This document shows positions 16,940 to 25,849 of a stretch of 64,000 bases of DNA, one piece after another. The position numbers and the translations under genes are program-made. The first letter of the stretch is position 1. The number at the start of each line of letters is the position of its first letter. Source of the DNA: Gammaproteobacteria bacterium (GTDB taxonomy: Bacteria > Pseudomonadota > Gammaproteobacteria > Arenicellales > UBA868); assembly GCA_022451485.1 (NCBI GenBank), contig JAKUQS010000009.1, positions 1 to 64,000 on the forward strand, in the 5' to 3' direction. The notes below the pieces were generated by a model. It was not told the DNA's origin, did no database searches, and saw only the letters and a program-made list of their open reading frames with translations.

Positions 16940-18673
16940 CTATTCTATTGACGCCTTATCCCTTCTACTGGTCACTGCAGCGACAATCGGGCTGATCACG
17001 CCGCGGGTGCGCACGTTCACACAGGCCGTCAGCCCGCTGCTTAAAGCCCTGCGCACAGCCGGCACGATCTCGTCCGGATCTTCGACCAACTCGCCATAAC
17101 CCCCGAGACCCTCACACATCGTGTGAAAAGGTATGTCGCGAAAGTCCGTCGCAACGTGACGATCATGTCCAAACAGCCGCTCTTGCTGTTGTGAGATGGT
17201 CGTTAAACCCCCGTTGTTATCAATGACTACCACAATCGGAGCCTTCTCCTGAAACGCTGCCTCAATACCGAGGCCACCAGAAAGGAAAGCACCGTCTCCG
17301 CTGATCACCACGGTGTTTGCCGTCGGGTGATTTAATTTTGCGGCCAGCGCGAAGGACACACCGACCCCTAACATGCTAAACGCTCCGGGGTGCAAGATCC
17401 CCGCCAACTGCTGCCCACCCCAGCCGGCAATATTAATAGCGATCTCAGACCAAAAATGTGTATTACCCCCGTCAATCACCAACCAATCTTCCGGCTCCAT
17501 CGCGTTCTGCACAGCGAGCGCTAGTTGCAGCGGGTGCACCGCGCTCTTTCCTTCGTTCTCCTTGTGCATCGCTGCAAGCGTTTCCTCGACCCACTCGCCT
17601 CGCCGTACACGCTGCGCGTCAAACCAGCCTGAACCAAGGTTCCACCGTTTTTCCACTTTCAGTTGTGCCAGTGCATCAAGAAACGCACCCGGATCACTCA
17701 ACAGTGTCTTATCCGCCGCACGATTGAGATCTAATTCTTCCGCTGAACCGTTCACACAAATAAGTTGGGTGGTGGTTGGAAAAAGTGGTGGATTACCAAA
17801 ATTCATCTGGTTATCCAGGCGACCACCAATCATCATCACCACATCGGATTCTGCTAACGCCATTTGTGAGGGAGGGTATTGATGGACATCCGCTAGCCCC
17901 ATATAGACCTCGCTAGTCTCTGATAACAGTTTCTGGTGATAGGGAATGTTGTAGACCGGAATTCTAAGTGCTAAACCGACTTCCTCTAGTTTGCGTTCTG
18001 CACCTGACCACCAGACCCCGTGGCCACCAATCAACATAGGTTTTTCGCTTTTCAGTAATAGCTCGAGAATCTCCTCGAGATCTTGTGGACGAGGCCACGC
18101 TCGGGCAGCCGAGCTGGGTGCACGATTGAAAGGTCTTTCATCACGCTGAGCGTTTGCATCGAAGGAAGCAAACATGAGATCAACTGGCACACTGAGGTGC
18201 ACAGGGCCTGGATAGCCACTGATCGCGATCTTATAGGCACGATCAACAAACTCTGGAATGCGCTCGCCGTCAGTAACACTCTCGCTGTACTTGGTCAACG
18301 GTGCTGCTATCGCCACATCGTTAATCTCTTTGAAACCACCACTACCTTGGCGTTTCAACGTGCTCGAACCAGTAATAAAAATAACCGGTGAACGCTCACC
18401 CCAGGCCTCCATCATCGCGGGAATCGCGTTAGCAAAGCCTTCCGGCCCGACTAAACATACGGTCGGTTTGCGCGTAATTCGGGTATAACCATCTGACAGA
18501 TGGCCTGCAATCTGCTCGTGGGGACAGTTGATGACACTGATTCCACACTGGGCGAGACCCTCAAGTGCCGGGTTACAGAATCCGCCACTCAGAGTGAAAA
18601 TCTGGCTAATTCCTTTTTCCTGAAGCGAACGTGCAAGCAAAACGCCGCCGCGGATGTACTCTTGATTACTCAT
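16940..18673 (-). CDS. Thiamine-diphosphate-dependent lyase/decarboxylase (acetolactate synthase-like)
   Basis: 577 residues with three domains: N-terminal Pyr domain, central NAD-like domain and C-terminal PP domain. The cofactor-activating Glu is E53 in CPHEQIAGHL. The ThDP/Mg motif is ISGDGAFLSGG through VVVIDNNGG near the C-terminus. GGAG lies seven bases before the ATG. Having the Glu argues against glyoxylate carboligase, which lacks it. Acetolactate synthase, benzoylformate decarboxylase and 2-hydroxyacyl-CoA lyase remain possible. No acetolactate small subunit is adjacent. The neighbouring FMN alpha-hydroxy-acid oxidase would supply a 2-keto acid, as in the mandelate route. Confidence 0.82.
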   Translation of the reverse strand: MSNQEYIRGGVLLARSLQEKGISQIFTLSGGFCNPALEGLAQCGISVINCPHEQIAGHLSDGYTRITRKPTVCLVGPEGFANAIPAMMEAWGERSPVIFITGSSTLKRQGSGGFKEINDVAIAAPLTKYSESVTDGERIPEFVDRAYKIAISGYPGPVHLSVPVDLMFASFDANAQRDERPFNRAPSSAARAWPRPQDLEEILELLLKSEKPMLIGGHGVWWSGAERKLEEVGLALRIPVYNIPYHQKLLSETSEVYMGLADVHQYPPSQMALAESDVVMMIGGRLDNQMNFGNPPLFPTTTQLICVNGSAEELDLNRAADKTLLSDPGAFLDALAQLKVEKRWNLGSGWFDAQRVRRGEWVEETLAAMHKENEGKSAVHPLQLALAVQNAMEPEDWLVIDGGNTHFWSEIAINIAGWGGQQLAGILHPGAFSMLGVGVSFALAAKLNHPTANTVVISGDGAFLSGGLGIEAAFQEKAPIVVVIDNNGGLTTISQQQERLFGHDRHVATDFRDIPFHTMCEGLGGYGELVEDPDEIVPAVRRALSSGLTACVNVRTRGVISPIVAAVTSRRDKASIE

Positions 18674-18847
18674 CTGTTAGCTCCAATTTCATCCATCAAC
18701 GAAAAGCCCCGGGGGGCCGCCGAGCAATCCAAGCAAAGACTCCACGCAGCGTCGGTAGGAGGCCATGTGCTATACAAGGCATCGCGTGACGATGGCTTCG
18801 CCGACTGATCCACATCCAGCACGCTCGAGTCCAGCTTGCTGACCTGC

Positions 18848-19993
18848 TCATAGATCAGTGACCAACATAGCGCGATTCAATTGTCTGACATCGTTACAGC
18901 CCAACTGCGCCATGACGATACTCAATTCGTTCGCCAGCATATCAAGCAGGTGTCGAAGTCCATCCGGACCATTGGCCCCCAGCGCATAAAGGAAAGGGCG
19001 ACCGAGCATCACGAAATTGGCACCAGAAACTAGCGCCTTCACGATGCCCTCACCACTGCGGACGCCACTATCAAAAAGCAAAGGATAATCAGGTCCTACC
19101 GCCTGACGTATCAGTGACAACATTTGAATAGCGCCTGGCGCCGCATCCAACTGTCGGCCCCCGTGATTCGACACATAGACCGCATCCACACCAGCATCGA
19201 CTGCCATCTTGGCATCCGTCGGTGACATAACCCCTTTAACCACTAATTTGTGCGCCCACATCGATCTCAGCTGAGAAAGAAATGTCCAGTCAATGTGCCC
19301 ACGTCCCGACTCGCGACGAAAGCCCGCCACCCCTCCTGAAGAGTGCGCACCACTCTCTGGCGAGCCGACATTCACTGGCTTCGGGGTCCCGTTTAACAAG
19401 GTATCAAGAACCCAACGTGGATGACGCGCAAAGTCGGCAACCTGTCGCGGGCCCATGGTGAAAGGGACCTCAAAACCATTCGCCAAATCACGTAGCCGTG
19501 GTGCCAACACAGGGACATCGGCGGTCAGTATCAACGTCTGGTAGCCTGCCTCATTAGCCCTTTCAACCAATGTCTGCGTTAGTTCATCGGATTCACCCGC
19601 GTACAACTGAAACCAGGCATTACCGTGAGCACGTTCAATGATACTCTCCAGAGAACTTGACGCCATGGTCGACACCGCTAGCGGCATGTTTCTCTGCCGA
19701 GAAACGCTGGCCAACGCCTCATCAGCGCCTGGCCAGAACAAGTTGCACATACCCATGGGTGCGATGCCGAATGGAAGATCCCATTGTCTATCTAGAAAAG
19801 TAGTGCTGAGTTCACGATGCTCTACATTCACCAGGATACGAGATTGCAATCGAATGTTTTCCAGTGCGGCCATATTCAAACGACTGGCTCGCTCAGTGCC
19901 AGCGGCGCCGTCTAGTGCATCAAAGATCATGTGCGGCATACGACGTCGCGCACCTCGCCTGAAGTCTTCCACAGAATAAAACGCTTTCAGCAT
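18848..19993 (-). CDS. FMN-dependent alpha-hydroxy-acid dehydrogenase/oxidase
   Basis: 381 residues of the glycolate oxidase, lactate dehydrogenase and mandelate dehydrogenase family. LPFGIAPMGMCNLFWPGAD is the FMN-binding N-terminal motif, and LTADVPVLAPRLRDLANGF the middle strand. VSNHGGRQLD carries the catalytic His and the FMN-contact Arg. FDSGVRSGEGIVKALVSGANFVMLGRPFLYA, in outline, closes the barrel. It oxidises an L-2-hydroxy acid to the 2-keto acid. A 170-base gap separates it from the ThDP enzyme on the same strand, where no gene was seen. Substrate uncertain. Confidence 0.87.
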   Translation of the reverse strand: MLKAFYSVEDFRRGARRRMPHMIFDALDGAAGTERASRLNMAALENIRLQSRILVNVEHRELSTTFLDRQWDLPFGIAPMGMCNLFWPGADEALASVSRQRNMPLAVSTMASSSLESIIERAHGNAWFQLYAGESDELTQTLVERANEAGYQTLILTADVPVLAPRLRDLANGFEVPFTMGPRQVADFARHPRWVLDTLLNGTPKPVNVGSPESGAHSSGGVAGFRRESGRGHIDWTFLSQLRSMWAHKLVVKGVMSPTDAKMAVDAGVDAVYVSNHGGRQLDAAPGAIQMLSLIRQAVGPDYPLLFDSGVRSGEGIVKALVSGANFVMLGRPFLYALGANGPDGLRHLLDMLANELSIVMAQLGCNDVRQLNRAMLVTDL

Positions 19994-20112
19994 GGTAACG
20001 GTGAACGCACCTAAAAAAGAATTTTTGGTAACCAGATAGACACTGCCGGGGTCATTATCATGTTGTCACACCGCATAGCGCAAACGCCGGCGCAACCACT
20101 CGCCCCGGCTAA

Positions 20113-20898
20113 CTAATCCTCATCAACAGAGGTCAGAAAGCGCTCCAGTTCATGGACAAATTCCCGTGGTTTTTCAGCGTGAAGCCAATGCCCCGCACCA
20201 GCTATGGTCCGAATGACTGAAGTCGGAAACATTTTTTGAATGACTGGTTCATGCTTGATTTCAACGTAATTGGAATCACCACCACGCACAAAGAGTGTCG
20301 GACCAGAATAACAACCCGGTAACACAGGAAAGTCCGCCAGCATCGGCATATTGTCGGCGAGCGCACGAAGATTGATCCGCCATGCATAGCCCGTTTCCCG
20401 CCGAATCAGATTTTGAAGGAGAAACTGGCGCAAACCGGCATCTGGAACATCATAAGACAACACCACCTCTGCATCACGTCGACTCTTCACGGCTGCCAGA
20501 TTCAGCTTGCGCAATGCGCGCACGACACTAGTGTGACGATTATCTGTTGCCACTGGGGCAATGTCGACGACGACAAGCGACTTAACCAGATCTGGATAAC
20601 GGACAGCCAACACCATCGCTACCTTGCCACCCATACTGTGACCTAGCAGTATGGGATCTTCTAGTTGATGCTGTTCGATGAACTGTTTCACGTCATCTGC
20701 CATATCCAGATAATCCATCGTGTCGTGCCATGGCGACACACCGTGATTTCGAAGATCAACCCGATCAACGGCATAAGACTTCGTTAAACACTGTGCAATA
20801 GACCTCCAGTTTGCCGATGAACCAAACAAACCATGCAGGATAATAAGAGGCGGGCCAGACCCCGTCCGCTCAAAAGCCAAAGTAATATCACTCATCAT
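20113..20898 (-). CDS. Alpha/beta hydrolase, YbfF-like esterase
   Basis: 261 residues from ATG at 20898; an in-frame ATG four codons upstream is also available. ILHGLFGSSANW is the oxyanion region, LLGHSMGGKVAM holds the nucleophile Ser, and GAGHWLHAEKPREF carries the catalytic His. This ordering and the SSANW motif match the YbfF esterase branch, which hydrolyses acyl-CoA or short-chain esters. The start codon overlaps that of the divergent DUF952 gene, so its promoter must lie inside that gene. Confidence 0.83.
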   Translation of the reverse strand: MMSDITLAFERTGSGPPLIILHGLFGSSANWRSIAQCLTKSYAVDRVDLRNHGVSPWHDTMDYLDMADDVKQFIEQHQLEDPILLGHSMGGKVAMVLAVRYPDLVKSLVVVDIAPVATDNRHTSVVRALRKLNLAAVKSRRDAEVVLSYDVPDAGLRQFLLQNLIRRETGYAWRINLRALADNMPMLADFPVLPGCYSGPTLFVRGGDSNYVEIKHEPVIQKMFPTSVIRTIAGAGHWLHAEKPREFVHELERFLTSVDED

Positions 20899-21247
20899 GG
20901 TTAATCTCATCTACAAAATCTGCCCCGCATCGATTTGGAACAAGGCGAGAACACGCGGTATTTTTGAAGGATCGGGCATCGACCTCATCGATGGCTACAT
21001 TCACTTCTCTACTGCCGAACAGGTTGCGCAGACGGCCGCTCGTCATTTTACTGGGCAACGCGATTTGGTCTTGGTCACTGCGGATGCTACTCATTTATCC
21101 ATTACCTGGGAACCGGCGAGAGACGGTGACCTGTTTCCACACCTCTATGACACACTACCCATGACCGCTATTATCCGCGTTATCGATATTCCAGTTGACG
21201 ACAACAACCAGCATGCGTTTCCGCCCGAAATCCCAATTTACCCGTAG
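20897..21247 (+). CDS. DUF952 family protein
   Basis: 116 residues. The N-terminus LIYKICPASIWNKA and the segment GYIHFSTAEQVAQTAARHF are typical of DUF952, small soluble proteins of unknown function related in fold to ADP-ribosyl-binding proteins. WEPARDGDLFPHLYDTLP is another family landmark. Its ATG overlaps the opposite-strand ATG of the esterase in the palindrome CATG, and no clear ribosome site is seen. The start should be taken with caution; no better start follows. Confidence 0.75.
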   Translation: MVNLIYKICPASIWNKARTRGIFEGSGIDLIDGYIHFSTAEQVAQTAARHFTGQRDLVLVTADATHLSITWEPARDGDLFPHLYDTLPMTAIIRVIDIPVDDNNQHAFPPEIPIYP

Positions 21248-21343
21248 CAGAAAACACAGCAAAAAGGTTTCGGAGATCACACTCACTCTTATGGTATTTT
21301 GCCCACTAGGCCACATTAACTATTAATCCGACAACTTCCGATT

Positions 21344-22576
21344 GTGGACTGTGATCTCCTAATTACCGGCGATCTGTTGATCGACCCCTTATCTGGGTTT
21401 AAGGGGCGCGGCCAGATAGCCATCTCAAACAAGCGGATCGTCGCTTTTGAACCCGATGCGACAAGCTGGAATGCCCGCCAAGTGCTCGATACCACTGGGC
21501 AGATTGTTTGTCCTGGCCTCGTTGATCTCCATGTGCATGCCTACGAATGGGTCACCAATTTCGGATTACCGGCAGATGATGCCGGCATCCATTCAGGCGC
21601 GACCACAATAGTTGACCAAGGCAGTGCCGGGGCGTGGACTGTCGGCGGATTTAAAGGACATATTGCCGACCATGCCAAGACCGATGTGCGCAGTTTTGTG
21701 TCTGCCAATCTGGCAGGTGCGTTGCAAGGCGGAATGGAAGGAACCACTCTACACAGTCCGGAGATGACGCGAGTCGACGAGATTGTGCGTGTTGCTAACC
21801 AGTATCCCGATTTTGTTAAAGGCATTAAATCCCACGCAGAATCGGGCGGACTCTCACATTGGGGCACTACCGTTCTAGAAATGGCATTGGCCGCTGCTAA
21901 TCAGGCTGATTTACCTATCTACGTGCACACCGGTGAATTATTCCCTGTTAATGAGGCCACCCGGCCGGCCACCGAGACAGTACTAAAAGAAGCCGTTTCA
22001 CTGCTGCGCCCCGGCGATACCTTAGCCCATGTTTACAGTGCGATGCCCGACGGGATCATGGGCCAAAGTCAATCTATTCCAGCGAGCGTGTTCCAAGCCC
22101 TCGAGAAAGGTATCCACTTTGATATCGGGTATGGACTGAACTTCAGCTATGCCATCGCGTCGCGCATGCTGGAAGCCGGAATTCTTCCCCACACTATCAG
22201 TAGCGATGTACACGCGGATTTCAACAGCTACCATGACGACAATAAACTTGATTACAGCCTGTGTGGGGTAATGACGCGTCTATGGGGCCTTGGCATGTCT
22301 CTGCAAGACGTGATCGCACGAACCACCTACCACCCAGCCCAATTGCTTCGCGAAGAAAATGAAATCGGTACACTGGCAGTCGGCTCCCGTGCAGACATTA
22401 CGATACTCAATTTGGAACACGGACCATGGACATTATCAGATGGGCAAGCAGAAACCTTAAGCGTGAATCAACGTCTGATTCCGGCTTGGGTAATCCGAGC
22501 CGGTGAACTCATCGAACCGAACCGACGACTGCTGCGTGATGTCTGTCACTCACCACTGACTTCAGGCACTGGATAA
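21344..22576 (+). CDS. Amidohydrolase/deacetylase family metallohydrolase (Atu3266/EF0837-like)
   Basis: 410 residues from a GTG start without a strong ribosome site. Metal motifs of the dihydroorotase-like amidohydrolases are visible: PGLVDLHVHAYEW (HxH), VKGIKSHA (candidate carboxylated Lys), IYVHTGE, TLAHVYSAM and SSDVHAD (catalytic Asp). Characterised relatives include enzymes that deacetylate acetyl-(R)-mandelate; dihydroorotases are more distant. It is followed on the same strand by the OMPDC-like and HisI-like genes, with gaps of 94 and 40 bases, so a three-gene unit is likely. Substrate unknown; likely an N- or O-acyl compound. Confidence 0.8.
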   Translation: MDCDLLITGDLLIDPLSGFKGRGQIAISNKRIVAFEPDATSWNARQVLDTTGQIVCPGLVDLHVHAYEWVTNFGLPADDAGIHSGATTIVDQGSAGAWTVGGFKGHIADHAKTDVRSFVSANLAGALQGGMEGTTLHSPEMTRVDEIVRVANQYPDFVKGIKSHAESGGLSHWGTTVLEMALAAANQADLPIYVHTGELFPVNEATRPATETVLKEAVSLLRPGDTLAHVYSAMPDGIMGQSQSIPASVFQALEKGIHFDIGYGLNFSYAIASRMLEAGILPHTISSDVHADFNSYHDDNKLDYSLCGVMTRLWGLGMSLQDVIARTTYHPAQLLREENEIGTLAVGSRADITILNLEHGPWTLSDGQAETLSVNQRLIPAWVIRAGELIEPNRRLLRDVCHSPLTSGTG

Positions 22577-22670
22577 CAGCTTCAAGCGCCTTCCCCAATA
22601 ACATCGTGGTTGAAAATCACCACACAGGGTAGGCACAGTCCAATCTATTCCATCAATCAGGATAAATCCT

Positions 22671-23378
22671 ATGCAGTCTCTGGGACTTGTACCCGCACTC
22701 GACCTCGAGACGCTCGATGACCTGAAACGTGTCGTCGACGCGACTTGTGACATCGACGAGGTCGTCGAATACAAACTGGGAATGCACGCGGTGCTTCATA
22801 TCGGCCTGTTCAATGCCGTTAAAGCCATTCGAGAGTTCACCGAAAAGCCCGTCATCTATGATCATCAGAAAGCCGGAGCAGACATGCCCGACAGCGCCGG
22901 CGGCTTTGTTCGAATCTGCGAACAGACCGGGATCAGCGGGCTGATACTCTTCCCCGTCGCAGGCCCTACGGCGGTGCGAGAATTCGTTACCCACAGCCTA
23001 AACGCTGGCCTCGATCCGGTCGTTGGCGGTCATATCCCCGTACCCGACTACGCCATCAGCGGCGGGGGCTATCTAGCGGACGATACCGTCGACCGCATCA
23101 TGGCGCTTTCTGCAAGCCTCGGGGCAACGCATTTTGTCCTCCCAGCTAATGAACCTGAGAATATCCAACGACGCAGCGAGTGGTTGCTTGCACACGTAAT
23201 TGAACCCGTGCTTTACGTCACCGGAATCGGCCCACTCGGCGGATCCATCACGGAATCCTTCCGGGCCGCCCAGGGTATTGCCACACGACGGGCGATCATC
23301 GGCCGTCGTATCTGCGCTGCGGGTGACCCTCATGCGGCAACCCAAACTCTAGCTGACGAGATGAATCGTTTTTCCTGA
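22671..23378 (+). CDS. Divergent orotidine-5'-phosphate-decarboxylase-fold protein
   Basis: 235 residues. The N-terminus LVPALDLETLDDLKRVV and the segment VVEYKLG match the start of an OMP decarboxylase (OMPDC) barrel. The active-site strand reads VIYDHQKAGADMPD where OMPDC has Asp-x-Lys-x-x-Asp-Ile-Pro. Asp, Lys and Asp remain but are spaced two and three residues apart. The C-terminal RAIIGRRI resembles the phosphate-gripping strand with its Arg. So it likely binds a sugar- or nucleotide-phosphate but may catalyse a different decarboxylation, aldol or epimerase reaction. No other pyrimidine biosynthesis gene adjoins it. The start has AAATCCT upstream only, a weak site. Confidence 0.65.
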   Translation: MQSLGLVPALDLETLDDLKRVVDATCDIDEVVEYKLGMHAVLHIGLFNAVKAIREFTEKPVIYDHQKAGADMPDSAGGFVRICEQTGISGLILFPVAGPTAVREFVTHSLNAGLDPVVGGHIPVPDYAISGGGYLADDTVDRIMALSASLGATHFVLPANEPENIQRRSEWLLAHVIEPVLYVTGIGPLGGSITESFRAAQGIATRRAIIGRRICAAGDPHAATQTLADEMNRFS

Positions 23379-23418
23379 AATACACACTATTTTCACTAAT
23401 TTCCTTTGACAACCTCAA

Positions 23419-23802
23419 ATGACTAATCAGAAGCCGAAATACCCTGTGCCACCAGGCACCCATCACTTCACACCGAGTGAGTTAGATTTTGACAAGATGG
23501 GTGGTCTGGCTCCATTTGTTCTCCAGCACGCTTATACCCACGAAGTCCTGATGGTGGGATTCCTTAATCAGCAGGCATGGGAAACTTCCTGTAAAACCGG
23601 CATCCTAACCTTGTATCGGCGGACGCTGAACCGCGTCTGGGTCATGGGAGAAGACGATGGCCAGTTCGTGGCTATTTGTCGAGCTAAAGTTGATTGCGAC
23701 AATGACACTATATTATTCGAAACCACGGCTGACTTTCCCATCTGTGGTCACGGCTTCAAGAGTTGTTTCTACACAGAACTTCCTGTCCCGGTCGATCACT
23801 AA
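23419..23802 (+). CDS. HisI-like (phosphoribosyl-AMP cyclohydrolase family) protein, divergent
   Basis: 127 residues, close to monofunctional HisI. ELDFDKMGGLAPFVLQHAYTHEVLMVGFLN matches the HisI N-terminus in outline. VDCDNDTILF provides the metal-binding Asp-Cys-Asp-x-Asp. Two more Cys follow at the canonical spacing (16, then 7 residues) in ICGHGFKSCFY. Two substrate motifs are altered: the usual Ser-Arg-Ser/Trp-x-Lys-Gly-Glu segment reads YRRTLNRVWVMGEDDG, and Cys-His-Thr-Gly reads CGHG. No his genes are nearby. A hydrolase of a different ring is likely. Its stop codon overlaps the opposite-strand stop of the sulfotransferase. Confidence 0.7.
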   Translation: MTNQKPKYPVPPGTHHFTPSELDFDKMGGLAPFVLQHAYTHEVLMVGFLNQQAWETSCKTGILTLYRRTLNRVWVMGEDDGQFVAICRAKVDCDNDTILFETTADFPICGHGFKSCFYTELPVPVDH

Positions 23803-24644
23803 CCTAGAAAAGACTGCACGCTCATCACCGCAATAGCGCCTACCGCCAAAAACAGCAACGGACTCCAGCGACTGTAGGTGAATCGCCCGATCCAGAAACG
23901 CGCGGGACTGATGTACCCGAGACGACGAAGTTCGTCCATCAACAACGGAAACGCCAGCACCGGCGAACCCACGAAGGATAAGCTCGCCTTTGAAATTCGA
24001 TCACTTCGATATTCACCCGGTAACTTCTCATTCGCTACACCAGCCAACATATCGGGCTCAAACTCAACATCTAAGACATCGCAAAGATTTCGCAATACAG
24101 TCTGTGGATTGTTAACCAATTCCTCATATCGAACCGTCACGGTATGCGGATGGTGACGTTCAAGGTAATCCATGACTTGTACCGAGTACCGCCACCGCGC
24201 GCAGGCATGCGCTAATTGTTGCGTGGTCCGTGCTAACTTTGACCGCACACAGGTTCTGCCATCACGCAGAATAAATATAACAATGACATCGGAAAGATTT
24301 TCCTCAAACAAAATCTGTAGCACATTAACCTGGCCTGGGTTAGCAAAATTCTGATCCTCGAGCCCATAGATCTGTTCCGTCGTGATCTTGTTACCCCACA
24401 CCACCGTCGGATGCTGCGCCGCATCGTTATCACACGCCGCACGAAATTGCGCTGAACGAACTTGGGCTAAATCCTTGCGAATGTCAGCTGCGGGAACTCC
24501 TAATCCATGCCCCATGAGGCATTCGACCGTGTGTCGTTCGAGTCCAACCTCCAGTCGCGAATGCGCGTCCAGCAACCCCATCAACAAACTGGTGCCCCCG
24601 CGTCCTGCTCCGACAATAAGAAACCTAAGACGACTGTCAGCCAT
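23799..24644 (-). CDS. Sulfotransferase family protein with C-terminal membrane segment
   Basis: 281 residues. FLIVGAGRGGTSLLMGLLDAH carries the PAPS 5'-phosphosulfate loop, and IVIFILRDGRTCVRSKL the 3'-phosphate site. ERTTQQ-type middle and YEELVNNPQTVLRNLCDVLDVEF are also typical of bacterial sulfotransferase-3 proteins. The last 25 residues (WSPLLFLAVGAIAVMSV) look like a membrane anchor, which is less usual. Acceptor unknown. It is convergent with the HisI-like gene and overlaps its stop. Confidence 0.82.
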   Translation of the reverse strand: MADSRLRFLIVGAGRGGTSLLMGLLDAHSRLEVGLERHTVECLMGHGLGVPAADIRKDLAQVRSAQFRAACDNDAAQHPTVVWGNKITTEQIYGLEDQNFANPGQVNVLQILFEENLSDVIVIFILRDGRTCVRSKLARTTQQLAHACARWRYSVQVMDYLERHHPHTVTVRYEELVNNPQTVLRNLCDVLDVEFEPDMLAGVANEKLPGEYRSDRISKASLSFVGSPVLAFPLLMDELRRLGYISPARFWIGRFTYSRWSPLLFLAVGAIAVMSVQSFLG

Positions 24645-24726
24645 AGTGGTGTAATACCAATTCAGGGCAACCGCTTGAACAAGTACAGATGACCGATCTG
24701 CAAATACATTGCGGGCTCAATGGATC

Positions 24727-25593
24727 TCATGTGCCAATGCCAAATAAAGAGGAAAGACGGCCGCGGGATTGCAGTTGGTTTATATCAATAGACTCCAACT
24801 GATTCGAATATCGCGCCGCGGCATCCAGCACCTTCGGCAATAAACTCACATCACCGACCGTGTTCAAAAAAATCTCTTTTCTCTCAAGCGCCCAATGAAC
24901 CGCTTGATCGATCTCCCATTGCCTGTCTAACGGCTGATACCAGGTATTGTATGTCTCTTCCCTTCCGGCCCAGGGGCCCCGAGCAACGGCCTTTATCGTC
25001 TGAACCGCCACCCCGCGCTCACAACAGGTTGACAATAACCATTCAAACTCACGTGCGTAGCGCTCGTTTTGTTGCATCGAAGGCGTATACGGTAACAAGA
25101 CACTGTCAAAATCAAATCGTTCGAGACTACGACGGTGCATCGCGGCAATCGTCCAGCCGTGTCCAGTGACCCCAATAAAGCGAACAAGACCCTCTTCACG
25201 CGCCTCAATCAGCGCCTGCAATGCACCACCGTCGGCCATCGCTGTATCCCATTCGTCAGGATGGTACAACGCGTGCATCTGTATCAGATCTACCTGATCT
25301 ACCCGCAGTCGCTCAAGGGAACGATGTAATTCAAACTTAGCCTGTGCGTAAGTCCGCTGCCGTGTCTTAGTGGCTAAAAAAAACTGATCGCGGTGCGCCG
25401 ACATCCAAGGGCCTACCCGCTTTTCAGCATCCCCATAGGCAGGTGCGGTATCAATATGATTCACCCCATACTCAAGCAACACATCAAGCGTATTATCGGC
25501 GACCGACTGGTTTACGTTCTTAAGAGCTGCTGCACCGAATATGGTCGCAGTGCTCCAGTGACCTGTCCGCCCGAATAGACGCTTTTCAATCAT
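24727..25593 (-). CDS. Aldo/keto reductase
   Basis: 288 residues from the ATG with AGAGA upstream; an upstream in-frame Met adds 11 residues without benefit. The catalytic tetrad regions are present: [17 protein letters not shown] (Asp and Tyr), FLATKTRQR (Lys) and [10 protein letters not shown] (His). The fold matches the predicted aldo/keto reductases near YdhF and PLP-handling types. NAD(P)H-dependent reduction of a carbonyl is expected. It is transcribed divergently from the ABC importer across a 257-base spacer. Confidence 0.85.
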   Translation of the reverse strand: MIEKRLFGRTGHWSTATIFGAAALKNVNQSVADNTLDVLLEYGVNHIDTAPAYGDAEKRVGPWMSAHRDQFFLATKTRQRTYAQAKFELHRSLERLRVDQVDLIQMHALYHPDEWDTAMADGGALQALIEAREEGLVRFIGVTGHGWTIAAMHRRSLERFDFDSVLLPYTPSMQQNERYAREFEWLLSTCCERGVAVQTIKAVARGPWAGREETYNTWYQPLDRQWEIDQAVHWALERKEIFLNTVGDVSLLPKVLDAAARYSNQLESIDINQLQSRGRLSSLFGIGT

Positions 25594-25748
25594 TCGATCA
25601 TTCTCTGGCCATGCAACAGCCATCATTATAACGAGCCGTTCTGTGCTCGGATGATCGCTCCTACACAGACCTCTTGCAGGTATGTGCCTTCGTCAATTTC
25701 GCGCCTTTCTGAGAACATTCCATACCAGGAGTCGGAACCAACCCTCAA

Positions 25749-25778
25749 TTACCCAACTCACCAAGCACTGTGTATAAT
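25749..25778 (+). promoter_or_regulatory. Candidate sigma-70 promoter of the ABC importer
   Basis: A perfect TATAAT lies at 25773-25778. Eighteen bases upstream is TTACCC, which matches only three of six -35 positions. The site is 72 bases before the substrate-binding protein start and faces it. The weak -35 suggests an activator or low basal rate. Confidence 0.4.
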
Positions 25779-25849
25779 TTTCTCCCCTGGCCGAAACCGA
25801 TCGACATGAAGGCTTGGGTAGAACAAATTCTATTTTGGGGAGAACTCTG

